From positions 62,662 through 126,661 of the forward strand of contig SNAP01000005.1 of the NCBI GenBank assembly GCA_022496785.1: 64,000 bases of DNA. The letters are read 5' to 3'. The translations under genes and the position numbers were made by a program. The notes under the pieces are model-generated. The model worked only from the letters and a program-made list of their open reading frames with translations, did not search any database and was not told the origin of the DNA. How positions within the stretch are numbered: position 1 is the first letter of the stretch; each line of letters begins with the position of its first letter. Shown here in pieces: positions 1-10,198 of this stretch. This DNA comes from Marinilabiliaceae bacterium JC040 (GTDB taxonomy: Bacteria > Bacteroidota > Bacteroidia > Bacteroidales > Marinifilaceae).

Positions 1-880
1 TATACGATTTACTGTGTTTAGTATCCTTAGACATAGACATACTTAAATTTACCTGCATATCAAAAGATTTAAATCCAGATTTACAAGCTTCTAACCATAT
101 ATTTTCTAAATTATATCCTAAAGATTTAAATAATTTATTTGCTGATTTTCTACTAAACCAACCTTCTACATCACAAGTTGAATTCAAACTTACTGCATCA
201 TCAATACAAAATATTGATCCTTCAGATTTTCTTCTAGGAACAGCCCATGGATACCCTGCCATATCTGTTCTATGGATTATAAATACAGCTTTAGCTCCTT
301 GACGAGCAGCTTCTTCGTATTTATATGTCCATCTTCCGTAATATGTCATTGATTTACCACCAAAAAAATCTTTATTTTTAGTTAGAAAACCCGGATCATT
401 TACTAAACAAACCACAACCTTATCTTTAACATCCACCCCAGCATAATCGTTCCATCCTAATTCTGGAGCATTTATTCCATATCCTACAAACACCATTTCT
501 AGATCTTTTAAATCTATATCTTTACGTGTAATTTTAGACATAGCAGAATAATCTTCTAAAACATTAAAGCTTAATTTTGTTTTACCTTTTATTTTTATTG
601 GTGAATAAGATTTCCCTTTTATCTCTACTAAGGGTACTTCCTGCAAATAAGAATCTCCAAATAGAGGTTCTAACCCTATAGATTTCATTTGAGATTCAAT
701 ATATTCTAGAGTCTTCTTTTCATTTTCTGTACATGGCATTCTTCCTCCAAAATCATCAGATGCCAATACAGCAATATGCTTTGATAATCCTGAATCTGTT
801 ATTGCCTTCTCTGCTTTGTCAAGATTTGAACTACATGATAATAATAAAGATATCATCATTAGATAAACAAGTTTTCTCAT
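1..880 (-). CDS. M28-family zinc peptidase lipoprotein (3' end beyond window)
   Basis: Reading the reverse strand from the ATG at 880 gives 293 codons with no stop, running off the left edge. The N-terminus is a lipoprotein signal peptide: MRKL, a hydrophobic stretch, then LLLSCSS with the lipid-bearing Cys at residue 16. The following region (FVGYGINAPELGWNDYAGVD, then a KVVVC strand) is the pattern of a PA insert domain as found in M28 aminopeptidases of Bacteroidota. The zinc ligands would lie in the missing C-terminal half, so catalytic activity cannot be judged. The start is one base after the stop of the upstream carbamoyltransferase gene, so it is the last seen gene of a leftward operon. 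Likely an outer- or inner-membrane-anchored periplasmic peptidase. The PA-domain/M28 assignment is by pattern recognition. Confidence 0.82.
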   Translation of the reverse strand, partial: MRKLVYLMMISLLLSCSSNLDKAEKAITDSGLSKHIAVLASDDFGGRMPCTENEKKTLEYIESQMKSIGLEPLFGDSYLQEVPLVEIKGKSYSPIKIKGKTKLSFNVLEDYSAMSKITRKDIDLKDLEMVFVGYGINAPELGWNDYAGVDVKDKVVVCLVNDPGFLTKNKDFFGGKSMTYYGRWTYKYEEAARQGAKAVFIIHRTDMAGYPWAVPRRKSEGSIFCIDDAVSLNSTCDVEGWFSRKSANKLFKSLGYNLENIWLEACKSGFKSFDMQVNLSMSMSKDTKHSKSY

Positions 881-881
881 A

Positions 882-2531
882 TTATAATTTTAATAGGTTT
901 CCATTTATTACTAAAGCATCTAAATTCATCTCTTTTGCTGAACGATATGCATCTTCACCTGTATGAACTATAGGTTCTCCTTGCCTATTGAAAGAAGTAT
1001 TCACTAAAGCCTTTATTTTATATTCTTTATCTAAGTAATCTAACAAACTATACATAAATGGATTATCTTCTTCATTTGTAATAGTTTGTATTCTTGAGCT
1101 TCCATTTATGTGAACAACTCCTGATATTTCTTCTCTTCTTTCTTGCTTTATTTCATAATCCATTAGCATATAATCAGATAAGATAGACTCTACATCATCT
1201 GAAAAATATGATAAATTTCGTCTCAACATTATAGGAGCTATTGGTCTATACCATTCTCTACATTTCTTTTCTATCGAAACTATTTCTGCTAAATTCTTTG
1301 AGTTAGCAAGACTAATTAGACTTCTATTTCCAAGAGCCCTTGGTCCAACCTCTCCATAAGAATTACATACTCCTACAATCCCTCTATCAACAATTATTTT
1401 AGCTAATTCTTCTATAGTTGTTTTACTAAATTCCACTTTATCATTAGAAATTCCCCAATTATTTAAATAAGGACTATGATGGACTACTTCACCATGTTTA
1501 ATACTTTCTATATATGATGCCGCACCTAAAGCTAAACCTGAATCTTCTGCACATGGAGGTATATATACATCTGTAAACAAACCACTTTCTAATATAGCTT
1601 TATTAGTAACAATATTTAATGCTGAACCACCTGAATAATATAAATAATCAGCATTTGTTTTATTCTTAAACTTCTTTAAATAATTAAGAAAATCTCTTTT
1701 AAAGATATATTGAATTGTTGCTAAAATATTCTGTAAAAAAGGATCTTTCTGATCGAATGTAGATATCTCATAATTGAACTCTTCTTTAATCTTTCTAAAA
1801 AAGATCTTATTAGTTTTCCACGAATCTTCGAAATAATTATTCTTAATTAACCAATCTTCTATCTGTTTTGAATATTTACCAAAAGATGCCAATCCCATCA
1901 TTTTACCTGGCACTGAATTTTGATCACAACGCTTAGCATGTATTATCTTAAAAACAATTGCATTAGCATTAAAGAAATTAGAAAGATATTTTAAATCCCA
2001 AGATTTCTCTAATAATGTTAGTTTATCATCTTTTGAATACCATATAGAACAATTTGATTTACTAGCTCCTCCATCAAAATGTACAATTAAAGAATTATCC
2101 TTATACTTTCCATAGAAAGGTAAACATGTACTTATATGAGCTAATTCATGATTCACAACATAAGCATCCTTCTCTCTATCTAGCCACCATAACTTACCTT
2201 TTTCAAAGGTATTAGATACTTTGTCTGTTAATGGAGCTTCAAAGCGAATATTTCCTTCTGTATTAATAAAAGTTCTTCCTACAACATTATCTACAAAAAC
2301 AATATCATAATCATCAAATTTTAGAAGACCTTCCTTTTTCAAAATGTCATACAGACATGTATATAATTTATTATCTCTTTTTCTACGACTTAATCTTTCT
2401 AATTGAAGAAACTTCTCAACTTTCCCATTTCTCATCAAACATATAGAATGATCATGAACATACATGGGATATTCACTATTATTTCTATCTTGAATCCCGT
2501 ATATAGCTAAAGTAGCTTTAGTCTTATCCAT
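882..2531 (-). CDS. NodU/TobZ/CmcH-type carbamoyltransferase
   Basis: A 549-residue protein with both domains of the NodU family, which transfers a carbamoyl group from carbamoyl phosphate (via a carbamoyl-adenylate) to a hydroxyl. The N-terminal domain has HDHS at 26-29, a strand-turn pattern ending in ERLSRRKRD near 45-53, and the metal-site residues H128, H132 and D153 in NHELAH and FDGG. The SGGSALN and DSGLALGAA stretches near 300-340 are also typical. The C-terminal domain has GEVGPRALGNRS and WYRPIAPIM, and a VNTSFNRQGEPIV segment. The start codon overlaps the stop of the upstream membrane protein by one base (TAATG), so translation is probably coupled. The acceptor substrate cannot be deduced: no antibiotic or nodulation genes lie nearby. 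Family call is strong, substrate unknown. Confidence 0.88.
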   Translation of the reverse strand: MDKTKATLAIYGIQDRNNSEYPMYVHDHSICLMRNGKVEKFLQLERLSRRKRDNKLYTCLYDILKKEGLLKFDDYDIVFVDNVVGRTFINTEGNIRFEAPLTDKVSNTFEKGKLWWLDREKDAYVVNHELAHISTCLPFYGKYKDNSLIVHFDGGASKSNCSIWYSKDDKLTLLEKSWDLKYLSNFFNANAIVFKIIHAKRCDQNSVPGKMMGLASFGKYSKQIEDWLIKNNYFEDSWKTNKIFFRKIKEEFNYEISTFDQKDPFLQNILATIQYIFKRDFLNYLKKFKNKTNADYLYYSGGSALNIVTNKAILESGLFTDVYIPPCAEDSGLALGAASYIESIKHGEVVHHSPYLNNWGISNDKVEFSKTTIEELAKIIVDRGIVGVCNSYGEVGPRALGNRSLISLANSKNLAEIVSIEKKCREWYRPIAPIMLRRNLSYFSDDVESILSDYMLMDYEIKQERREEISGVVHINGSSRIQTITNEEDNPFMYSLLDYLDKEYKIKALVNTSFNRQGEPIVHTGEDAYRSAKEMNLDALVINGNLLKL

Positions 2532-3535
2532 TACAAATTAATTAAATCTAATATTTTAGGCGATTGTAATATAATTACTCCTACAATCATAAGTATAAAA
2601 AATAAATCTCCAATGAATTTATGTCTTTGTACCGAAAAATATCTTCCCACAATAAAAGAAACAGGAATAAAAGAAATATATAAAATTTCCATCCCATATG
2701 GGAATAAAATTCCTATAATTATTACAGAAATAAGCAACATCCATAATAAACCTGAATAGAATTTTATTTCAAATATTTCTTTTAATCTATTTCTCATTAA
2801 AAGACTAAATATAGAAACTAATGTCAGTAGACATAAAAATCCTAAATAAAATAGTTGATATACACTTAAAGTATTATGGAAAACTGATTGAATATTTAAA
2901 TTGGAAAGAAAACTATAATATGTATCCATTTGGTCATAATAGAAATAATAAACACCAATAAATAAAATTGGTAATACAAATCCACTTATTGTTGCTAGAA
3001 TCTCACGAATACCTATTCTTCCAACACTTATCATCCCAATAAACATCAATATAACAAAATAAACAGATGCACCATAAAAACCGGCTGCTATTCCTACTAA
3101 AAATCCCCCGTCAAAAAAAGGAGCAACTTTAAAGCCTGATTCATATGCATGTATTAATCTTATAAAAGCTAATAATAGAAATAATGAAGCTAATATAACA
3201 GGGTTATATCCTATCAAAATACTAAAAGAACCTGTAAAAAGTATGTATAATAGTGATGGGATATTAATACCTTCTTTTAATAATCTATAATGATCAATTA
3301 TATAATAAATAATTAAAGAAGATATAGATATGGCAAGAATACTTATTATTCCTAGAGCTAAAGGTTTCTCTCCTAAATAATGTATAAGTAAATTAGCAAA
3401 AGGCATTACACTACCATCATTGGAAGATATAATTGGATTTTGTAACCAATTCCACCAATAAAGTACAAACATTATTGGAAGTAAAATTAATAATATTGGT
3501 CGCTTTGTTTTAAATATATCTAATACTATTGCCAT
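2531..3535 (-). CDS. DUF6427-type integral membrane protein
   Basis: A 334-residue polytopic membrane protein with roughly nine to ten hydrophobic segments separated by short loops and few charged residues. The N-terminal KTKRP followed by a long hydrophobic helix and the arrangement of paired helices resemble the DUF6427 family of Bacteroidota, whose function is not known to me. It sits 12 bases downstream of purD and its stop overlaps the carbamoyltransferase start, so it is co-transcribed with both. It may provide a membrane partner for the neighbouring enzyme, but that is only inferred from coupling. The family name is a moderately confident recognition; membrane nature is certain from the sequence. 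Confidence 0.68.
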   Translation of the reverse strand: MAIVLDIFKTKRPILLILLPIMFVLYWWNWLQNPIISSNDGSVMPFANLLIHYLGEKPLALGIISILAISISSLIIYYIIDHYRLLKEGINIPSLLYILFTGSFSILIGYNPVILASLFLLLAFIRLIHAYESGFKVAPFFDGGFLVGIAAGFYGASVYFVILMFIGMISVGRIGIREILATISGFVLPILFIGVYYFYYDQMDTYYSFLSNLNIQSVFHNTLSVYQLFYLGFLCLLTLVSIFSLLMRNRLKEIFEIKFYSGLLWMLLISVIIIGILFPYGMEILYISFIPVSFIVGRYFSVQRHKFIGDLFFILMIVGVIILQSPKILDLINL

Positions 3536-3547
3536 ATCTAATTGAGT

Positions 3548-4819
3548 TTATTTTAAATCGTTTCCTATATCGTTTCTGAAATATTTCCCTTCAAAATTAA
3601 TCTTATTTGCTGAGATATATGATTTCTTCAATGCTTCTTCCATACTATCCCCATATGATGATAAAGCAATCACTCTACCTCCTGCACTAACTAATTTATC
3701 ATTCTCCATTTTTGTTCCTGCATGAAAAACTATAGAATCTTCTACATCTTTTGTATTAGTGATTTCTTTACCTTTCTCATATTGCTCTGGATAACCTCCT
3801 GAAACTAACATTACTGTTGTACAATACTTCGAATCTAATTCAAAATCAGATTCTCCTAGTTTCTCGTCACTAACAGATTCAAATAATTCTACTAAATCTG
3901 TTTTAATTCTTGGCATTACAACTTCTGTCTCGGGATCCCCCATTCTAACATTATATTCAATGATATATGGATCTTCTTCAACTTTAAACAATCCAAAGAA
4001 TATAAAACCTTTATAATCTATTCCTTCTTTTTGTAATCCTTCAACAGTTGGACGAACAATTCTATCTTCTACTTTTTGCATAAATTCTTCATCCGCAAAA
4101 GGAACTGGTGAAACTGCTCCCATTCCTCCTGTATTCAAACCTGTATCACCTTCTCCTATTCGTTTATAGTCTTTTGCAGATCCAATTATCTTATAATTTT
4201 TACCATCTGTCAATGCAAATACAGATAATTCAATACCTCTTAGAAAACCTTCAATTACTACTTTAGAACTTGCATTTCCAAATTTCCCATTAATCATCTC
4301 TTCTAAAGAAGATTGTGCTTCTGATAAATCTTCAATAATTAATACTCCTTTACCCGCTGCTAACCCATCAGCCTTTAATACATAAGGTCCTTCAAATGAA
4401 GATAAAAATTCTAATCCTAAATCTAAATTAGCTTTAGTTACCGTATAATATTTAGGTGTAGGTATATCATATTTGTTCATAAAAGATTTTGCATAATCTT
4501 TAGACCCTTCTAGTAATGCCCCTGCTTTTGAAGGACCTATTACAGAAACATGAGATAATTTCTTATTAGATTTAAAATAATCATATACTCCATTTACTAA
4601 AGGATCCTCTGGACCAACTACTATCATATCTACTTGATTAGATAATACAAAAGCCTCTATCTTTTCAAAATCGTTTACTGATATATCTACATTTTCAGCT
4701 ATTTCAGAAGTTCCAGCATTTCCTGGTGCTACGTATAACTTATTTAACTTGGAACTTTGTACTAATTTCCATGCTATTGCATGTTCACGTCCTCCCGAAC
4801 CTAATAGTAATATTCTCAT
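3548..4819 (-). CDS. purD: Phosphoribosylamine-glycine ligase (GAR synthetase)
   Basis: A 423-residue protein of normal PurD length. It catalyses ATP-dependent joining of glycine to 5-phosphoribosylamine in de novo purine synthesis in the cytoplasm. The N-terminal [12 protein letters not shown] motif at 7-18 is the PurD signature; the ATP-grasp region has [13 protein letters not shown] and the near-invariant MGDPETEV that supplies metal and nucleotide contacts. It lies 21 bases after the transporter gene and 12 bases before the DUF6427 gene, in the middle of a leftward operon; purine genes usually cluster with one another, so its company here with a carbamoyltransferase is unusual. Start chosen at [10 protein letters not shown], where the family begins. 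Confidence 0.97.
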   Translation of the reverse strand: MRILLLGSGGREHAIAWKLVQSSKLNKLYVAPGNAGTSEIAENVDISVNDFEKIEAFVLSNQVDMIVVGPEDPLVNGVYDYFKSNKKLSHVSVIGPSKAGALLEGSKDYAKSFMNKYDIPTPKYYTVTKANLDLGLEFLSSFEGPYVLKADGLAAGKGVLIIEDLSEAQSSLEEMINGKFGNASSKVVIEGFLRGIELSVFALTDGKNYKIIGSAKDYKRIGEGDTGLNTGGMGAVSPVPFADEEFMQKVEDRIVRPTVEGLQKEGIDYKGFIFFGLFKVEEDPYIIEYNVRMGDPETEVVMPRIKTDLVELFESVSDEKLGESDFELDSKYCTTVMLVSGGYPEQYEKGKEITNTKDVEDSIVFHAGTKMENDKLVSAGGRVIALSSYGDSMEEALKKSYISANKINFEGKYFRNDIGNDLK

Positions 4820-4840
4820 TTTATTTATAGTGTTTGATTA

Positions 4841-6262
4841 TTAATTCTTTCTTAATAAAACTCTGTCGTATATTATTAATCCTAGAGTTGCAAGTAAACC
4901 TATACTAAGAATTATTATCCAAATATTATATGGATGATAAGTTTCCCATAAATAATTAGTTAATTCTCTTTTGGTCATACTTAATTCTTTGCATGCCTTT
5001 ACAAATACCTGATTCTTTGTTAATCCATCTGATATTGATAAACCTTTATCTAATAATAAATCTCTAACCATTCGTTCTTTATCTGCTACAGATGCATATA
5101 CATTACCAGATATGATACCTGCTCCTATATTACCTAAAAATACAGGAATAAACGAACATCCCATATATAATGCTACTTTATCTTTAGGAGCTATTTGACT
5201 AATATACTCAGTAATTTTTGGAGAGCCCATCATCTCTCCCACTGAAAATACAAAAATTGCAATTATTGTGAAAATAACATTCTGTGTCAATAATGTTAGA
5301 GCCATTCCTATAGAACAAACCAAAAAACCAATAATCATTGAATTTATAGCTTTTGTTCTCATTACTAATGAAGATATTATTATTTGAAATAAAATAATAA
5401 ACATTGCATCAAAATTCGTTATAAATTCTGATTGCATCTGACCATTCTCTCCATACGTTTTGGTTATCCATGGACATATACCATTAAAAAAGTCATAAAC
5501 TAGAGATGTATCTACCCACTGATGAATAAAAACAGGTAAAGTGTAAAACAATTGGTGATACATAGCCCAAAAACCAGATACTAAAACAAGAAAAATAACA
5601 AATCTTACATCAGTTAATGCCTCTGCAATATTTCTAAAAGTTGTTTTGAATACTTCTATTATATTTTGACTAGTTTCATTTCGCTTTGGTTCATTATAAA
5701 ATAAAACAAATAGAAAATTTAAAGATATTATTCCTGCAGATATATAAAAGATTGTTTTATAAGATCCATTATTATTTGCCATAGTACATAAAGGACCTAA
5801 AAAAGCTCCAAAATTCACCATCATATAAAAGATTCCAAACCCTATTGAAGCCGTTTCACTATTTGTTGTTTTTGCTACTGTTGCTGAAACAATAGGTTTA
5901 AAAAGAGCAGCCCCTAAAGCTAAATATAAATACATTAGAAATACTCCCACAAACGATGTCATCATAGGTAATAAAAGAAATGCCGATACGTATATCAAAA
6001 ACGATAGTATTAATACCCTCTTATATCCCCATGCATCTGCAATAGCTCCTGTTATAACTGGAAGAAAATACAATATACCTGTTCCTACACCCATTAACCA
6101 ACCTTTCTCTGATTGAGAAAAGCCAAGAGCACCAAACTCTGGTGATTGTGTTAAATAATTTGCAAATAACATGAAGAAACCATACCATGCAAATCTTTCT
6201 ACTAATTCTATTGTATTCGCTACCCAAAACGTTCGAGGGAATTTCTTGAAGATACTACTCAT
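4841..6262 (-). CDS. POT-like major facilitator transporter
   Basis: A 473-residue membrane protein with about twelve transmembrane helices. The first helix carries ELVERFAWYGFF, close to the E-x-x-ER-F-x-YG motif of proton-dependent oligopeptide transporters, followed by GILYFLPVITGAIADAWGY, the usual helix 2-3 loop of the major facilitator superfamily. A loop of roughly 45 residues after helix 6 and a long hydrophilic insertion near 390-440 distinguish it from short MFS exporters. It heads the leftward operon with purD. A Bacteroidota -7 element (TAnnTTTG read on the minus strand, 6302-6309) lies 40 bases upstream, without a clear -33 box. The substrate (peptide or other solute) cannot be told from sequence. 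Confidence 0.8.
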   Translation of the reverse strand: MSSIFKKFPRTFWVANTIELVERFAWYGFFMLFANYLTQSPEFGALGFSQSEKGWLMGVGTGILYFLPVITGAIADAWGYKRVLILSFLIYVSAFLLLPMMTSFVGVFLMYLYLALGAALFKPIVSATVAKTTNSETASIGFGIFYMMVNFGAFLGPLCTMANNNGSYKTIFYISAGIISLNFLFVLFYNEPKRNETSQNIIEVFKTTFRNIAEALTDVRFVIFLVLVSGFWAMYHQLFYTLPVFIHQWVDTSLVYDFFNGICPWITKTYGENGQMQSEFITNFDAMFIILFQIIISSLVMRTKAINSMIIGFLVCSIGMALTLLTQNVIFTIIAIFVFSVGEMMGSPKITEYISQIAPKDKVALYMGCSFIPVFLGNIGAGIISGNVYASVADKERMVRDLLLDKGLSISDGLTKNQVFVKACKELSMTKRELTNYLWETYHPYNIWIIILSIGLLATLGLIIYDRVLLRKN

Positions 6263-6355
6263 TTGTCCTTTTTATAATGTATTAATACTCTTTTGCTCAT
6301 ACAAAAATAGGATATTAAACTGAAAACTAATGAGTCATTATAAAAAAATGGATAT

Positions 6356-6390
6356 AAAAAAAGACCTTAAAGATTTCTCTTTAAGGTCTT
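6356..6390 (-). terminator. Rho-independent terminator after tandem tRNA-Asn
   Basis: A perfect 12-bp stem (6361-6372 with 6379-6390), a 6-base loop, and a run of seven T on the minus strand (A at 6356-6362). It lies directly behind the second-transcribed tRNA-Asn copy and ends that leftward transcript before the transporter operon. Confidence 0.9.
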
Positions 6391-6391
6391 G

Positions 6392-6465
6392 CTCCTCAGG
6401 TAGGACTTGAACCTACGACCTACGGATTAACAGTCCGCCGCTCTAACCAACTGAGCTACTAAGGA
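6392..6465 (-). tRNA. tRNA-Asn (GTT), copy 1
   Basis: Reverse strand folds as a full cloverleaf of 74 bases: acceptor TCCTTAG pairs with CTGAGGA, discriminator G, D-arm AGCTCAGTTGGTTAGAGC, anticodon loop CTGTTAA with anticodon GTT, and T-arm with GTTCAAGTC. CCA is not encoded. It is identical to the copy at 6477-6550 and shares its promoter. Confidence 0.97.
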
Positions 6466-6476
6466 ATTTAGTTTTG

Positions 6477-6550
6477 CTCCTCAGGTAGGACTTGAACCTA
6501 CGACCTACGGATTAACAGTCCGCCGCTCTAACCAACTGAGCTACTAAGGA
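6477..6550 (-). tRNA. tRNA-Asn (GTT), copy 2
   Basis: Identical in all 74 bases to the copy at 6392-6465, starting 85 bases away; only an 11-base spacer separates them. Same anticodon GTT and same acceptor stem. Transcribed first from the promoter at 6586-6616. Confidence 0.97.
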
Positions 6551-6585
6551 ATTTTTTTGAGAGCTTTTAGCTCCCTTTTGCGATG

Positions 6586-6616
6586 CAAATATAAGAACAA
6601 ATATTACTGTTTGCAA
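6586..6616 (-). promoter_or_regulatory. Bacteroidota-type promoter for tRNA-Asn pair
   Basis: On the minus strand a TTG at 6616-6614 is followed after 20 bases by TATATTTG (6593-6586), a perfect match to the Bacteroidota TTG / TAnnTTTG pattern. Transcription would begin about 30 bases upstream of the first tRNA. Confidence 0.8.
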
Positions 6617-6733
6617 CACTTTCAGCAAAAAAATATTCTTTTTTCTCTATTATTTTTATCGACCTTTCAATAAGTCTTTATCAATCAGATAGATTATGAA
6701 ATAAAAAAAATATTGGTGTATTTATCTTTTTAT

Positions 6734-6767
6734 AAAAAAAACGGCCATTCCTAAGAGAAATGGCCGT
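6734..6767 (-). terminator. Terminator of the sdhCAB operon
   Basis: Stem ACGGCCAT (6741-6748) pairs with ATGGCCGT (6760-6767), followed on the minus strand by seven T (6740-6734). It lies 21 bases beyond the stop codon of sdhB. Confidence 0.9.
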
Positions 6768-6788
6768 ATATATAAATTTAAAAAGATC

Positions 6789-7550
6789 TTAGTCTTTTAA
6801 TTTTGCACATAAATATTCTCTATTCATACGTGCGATATGTTGAATAGATATACTTTTTGGACATTCTGCCTCACATGCACCAGTATTTGTACAGTTTCCA
6901 AATCCCAATTCATCCATTTTAGCAACCATAGCTTTCGCTCTTCTAGATGCTTCAACTTTTCCTTGAGGTAATTTTGCAAATTGTGACACTTTTGCTGCTA
7001 CAAATAACATTGCAGATCCATTTTTACAAGTTGCTGCACACGCTCCACAACCGATACACGCTGCTGCATCCATTGCTTCCTCTGCATCATCAGTTCCAAT
7101 AGGAATTGCATTTCCATCAGGAACACCACCTGTATTTACAGAAACATATCCTCCTGCTTGTTGAATCTTCTCATAAGCGTCTCTATCAACTGTTAAGTCT
7201 TTGATCACAGGAAATGCTCCTGTTCTCCATGGCTCAATAGTTATTGTTTCACCTTCATGGAATTTTCTCATATGCAATTGGCATGTTGTTACTTCCTTAT
7301 CTGGTCCATGTGCTCTACCATTAATAAATAGACTACACATTCCACAGATACCTTCTCTACAGTCATGATCGAAGTAAACAGGCTCTTTATTCTCACTAAT
7401 TAGCTGCTCATTTAGGATGTCTAACATCTCTAAAAATGATGAGCCTTGAGAGATATTATGAACCTTATAGGTTTCAAAATGTCCCTTTGATTTAGCATCC
7501 TTTTGACGCCAAACTCTTAAAGTTAACTCTTTTAATATTTTATCAGCCAT
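6789..7550 (-). CDS. sdhB: Succinate dehydrogenase/fumarate reductase iron-sulfur subunit
   Basis: A 253-residue subunit that passes electrons between the flavoprotein and the quinone site. The N-terminal ferredoxin fold holds the [2Fe-2S] ligands C64, C69, C72 and C90 (CREGICGMC ... C). The C-terminal half holds the cysteines for the [4Fe-4S] and [3Fe-4S] centres: C165, C168, C171, C175, then C220, C226 and C230. It is the last gene of a C-A-B order operon, four bases after sdhA, and is followed by a strong terminator. Order and cytochrome type match the type B complexes of Bacteroidota, which may work as fumarate reductase under anaerobic conditions; direction cannot be told from sequence. 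Confidence 0.96.
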   Translation of the reverse strand: MADKILKELTLRVWRQKDAKSKGHFETYKVHNISQGSSFLEMLDILNEQLISENKEPVYFDHDCREGICGMCSLFINGRAHGPDKEVTTCQLHMRKFHEGETITIEPWRTGAFPVIKDLTVDRDAYEKIQQAGGYVSVNTGGVPDGNAIPIGTDDAEEAMDAAACIGCGACAATCKNGSAMLFVAAKVSQFAKLPQGKVEASRRAKAMVAKMDELGFGNCTNTGACEAECPKSISIQHIARMNREYLCAKLKD

Positions 7551-7554
7551 AATT

Positions 7555-9495
7555 CTACTTATATGAACGTTGAGTTAATTTAATATTTTCGTATTTCAAC
7601 TCTTCTTTACACAATTCTGGATCTTGATCTTCTCCTTTATATTCCCACGCAGAAACATATAAGAATTTATCATCATCACGTTTTGCTTCTCCCTCTTCTG
7701 TTACAGATTCTTCACGGTAGTGACCACCACAAGATTCATTTCTATCTAAAGCATCATGAGCCATCAATTCTCCTAATTCTAAGAAATCTGCTACTCTTCC
7801 AGCTTTTTCTAGTTCTGCATTCATTGCATCAAAATCTCCTGGGATACGAACATGTTTATAAAATTCTTTTCTTAAAGCTTTAATTTCTTTAATTGCAATT
7901 TTTAAACCTTCTTCGTTTCTTGCCATACCTACATATTCCCACATAATTTTTCCTAATTCTTTGTGGAAATGGTCTACAGATAAATCACCTTTTACATCAT
8001 ACAATCTATGTAATCTGTCTGATACTGATTTTTCAGCAGCTACGAATTCTTTAGCATTAGTATCTATTCTAGGTACTTGAATTTCATTTGCTAAATAATC
8101 TCCAATTGTATATGGAAGTACAAAATATCCATCTGCTAATCCTTGCATTAATGCAGAAGCACCTAAACGGTTAGCTCCATGATCTGAGAAGTTTGCCTCT
8201 CCAATTGCATATAATCCTGGTACAGATGTCATCAAGTTGTAATCAACCCAAGTACCACCCATAGAATAGTGAATTGCAGGATATATTTGCATTGGCTCGT
8301 TATAAGGATTCACATCTGTAATTTTTTCATACATTTGGAATAAGTTTCCATAACGATTTCTAATTGTATCTTCTCCTAGTCTATCTATTGCATATTTGAA
8401 ATCTAAGAATACTGCTTTACCTGTATTATTTACACCAAAACCAGCATCACATCTTTCTTTTGCTGCTCTAGACGCAACATCACGAGGAACCAAGTTACCA
8501 TAAGATGGATAACGTCTTTCTAAATAGAAATCTCTATCTTCATCTTTAATATCATTTGGTCCTATTTCTCCTTTTTGTAATTTAACTGCATCCTCTTTCT
8601 TCTTAGGAACCCATACACGACCATCATTTCTTAATGATTCTGACATTAATGTCAATTTAGATTGTTGATCTCCGTGTACTGGAATACAAGTAGGGTGAAT
8701 TTGTACAAAACATGGATTTGCAAAATGTGCTCCATTTTTATATGCTTGCCATGCTGCACCTCCGTTACAACCCATTGCATTTGTAGATAAGAAGAATACA
8801 TTTCCATATCCTCCTGTAGCTATTACAACTGCATGAGCTCCGAATCTTTTCACTTCACCTGACACTAAATCACGAGCTATAATTCCTCTTGCCTTACCAT
8901 CTATCTTAACGATATCAAGCATTTCGTGTCTATCATATAATTTGATAGTTCCTTTTGCTATTTGACGGTTCATTGCTGAATAAGCTCCTAATAATAACTG
9001 TTGACCAGTTTGACCTCTAGCATAGAATGTTCTTGATACTAATACTCCACCAAAAGATCTATTTGCTAAAGTACCACCGTACTCTCTTGCAAATGGTACA
9101 CCTTGAGCTACACATTGGTCAATTATATCACCAGATACTTCTGCTAATCTATATACATTAGCTTCTCTTGCTCTATAATCACCACCTTTTATTGTATCAT
9201 AAAATAATCTATAAATAGAGTCATTATCATTTTGATAATTCTTCGCTGCATTAATACCTCCCTGAGCTGCAATAGAGTGTGCACGTCTACCTGAATCTTG
9301 GTAGCAAAATGCTTTTACATTATAGCCCATCTCAGCTAATGAAGCTGCTGCAGAACCTCCGGCTAAACCTGTTCCTACAACAATTATATCTAATTTCCTT
9401 TTATTAGCAGGACTTACTACTTTAATAGTAGCTTTATGCTTAGACCATTTTTCAGCTAATGGTCCTTCAGGAATCTTTGAATCTAATACTGTCAT
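7555..9495 (-). CDS. sdhA: Succinate dehydrogenase/fumarate reductase flavoprotein subunit
   Basis: A 646-residue flavoprotein that interconverts succinate and fumarate on the cytoplasmic face. An FAD-binding [19 protein letters not shown] motif lies at 40-57 and the covalent-flavin histidine is H73 in [14 protein letters not shown]. The substrate region shows HPTCIPVHG and the catalytic arginine region [13 protein letters not shown]-terminal residues [14 protein letters not shown] are the usual flavin-contact stretch. It is preceded by sdhC (19-base gap) and followed by sdhB. Length and motifs match the Bacteroidota type B enzymes. Codon choice is cleaner than in neighbouring genes, in line with high expression (visual impression only). 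Confidence 0.97.
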   Translation of the reverse strand: MTVLDSKIPEGPLAEKWSKHKATIKVVSPANKRKLDIIVVGTGLAGGSAAASLAEMGYNVKAFCYQDSGRRAHSIAAQGGINAAKNYQNDNDSIYRLFYDTIKGGDYRAREANVYRLAEVSGDIIDQCVAQGVPFAREYGGTLANRSFGGVLVSRTFYARGQTGQQLLLGAYSAMNRQIAKGTIKLYDRHEMLDIVKIDGKARGIIARDLVSGEVKRFGAHAVVIATGGYGNVFFLSTNAMGCNGGAAWQAYKNGAHFANPCFVQIHPTCIPVHGDQQSKLTLMSESLRNDGRVWVPKKKEDAVKLQKGEIGPNDIKDEDRDFYLERRYPSYGNLVPRDVASRAAKERCDAGFGVNNTGKAVFLDFKYAIDRLGEDTIRNRYGNLFQMYEKITDVNPYNEPMQIYPAIHYSMGGTWVDYNLMTSVPGLYAIGEANFSDHGANRLGASALMQGLADGYFVLPYTIGDYLANEIQVPRIDTNAKEFVAAEKSVSDRLHRLYDVKGDLSVDHFHKELGKIMWEYVGMARNEEGLKIAIKEIKALRKEFYKHVRIPGDFDAMNAELEKAGRVADFLELGELMAHDALDRNESCGGHYREESVTEEGEAKRDDDKFLYVSAWEYKGEDQDPELCKEELKYENIKLTQRSYK

Positions 9496-9514
9496 AACCT
9501 TAAATTAATATGGG

Positions 9515-10198
9515 TTAAAATTTAATCATAAAATACAATGGAATAATTGAGAATCCAGCACCTATTACTATAGCAAAGAAATATGCTACCACTGTTAATC
9601 TCTTTCTCCAAAGATCATTAGAGAATCCAATAGATTGGAACGCTGACCAAAATCCATGTGTTAAGTGAAGTCCTAAGAATATTGCACCTACCATATATAG
9701 TAGTGAATAAACGATACTTGACTTAAACAAAGTTGATACTAAGTTATATGTATTTTCCATTTCTACACCACCTACAGAAACCTCAGCTAATAAAGGAGAT
9801 CCTGATACTTTTATTTTCCAATAAAAATTGAAGATGTGAAGAACTAAGAAAATTAACACTGTTCCACCTAGAATAAACATATTTCTAGATGCCCATGAGC
9901 AATTACCTGATTGTCTACTTACCTTGTAGCTAATAGGTCTTGCTTTCATGTTTTGAAGTGTCAATACAGCTGCCCAAATCATATGAACAATAAAACCTAG
10001 TGCAAGCACTGGCTCCATTATTTTTATTGCTGGGTTAGTAGCCATAAAATGTGCTCCCATGTTAAATAAATCACCACTATCATCGAATATTAAAAATAAA
10101 TTCAATGTTAGGTGCACTAACAAGAAGCAAATAAGGAAAAGCCCTGATATACTCATCACAACTTTTTTCCCAATTGAGGATGTCATAAAACCACTCAT
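9515..10198 (-). CDS. sdhC: Succinate dehydrogenase cytochrome b subunit
   Basis: A 227-residue membrane anchor with five hydrophobic helices, matching the single-subunit type B cytochrome b558 that carries haem and the quinone site. Histidines suited to haem ligation are placed in helices (LLVHLTLN, GFIVHMIW, LVLHIFNF, GLHLTHGF). First gene of sdhC-sdhA-sdhB. No perfect TAnnTTTG with a matching -33 box was found in the 300 bases upstream; a lone -7-like element lies at 10336-10343 on the minus strand. Confidence 0.93.
   Translation of the reverse strand: MSGFMTSSIGKKVVMSISGLFLICFLLVHLTLNLFLIFDDSGDLFNMGAHFMATNPAIKIMEPVLALGFIVHMIWAAVLTLQNMKARPISYKVSRQSGNCSWASRNMFILGGTVLIFLVLHIFNFYWKIKVSGSPLLAEVSVGGVEMENTYNLVSTLFKSSIVYSLLYMVGAIFLGLHLTHGFWSAFQSIGFSNDLWRKRLTVVAYFFAIVIGAGFSIIPLYFMIKF

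Noticed and set aside
733-966. 77-codon plus-strand frame at the left end
   Set aside because: It lies opposite the M28 peptidase start and the end of the carbamoyltransferase gene, both with strong family motifs.
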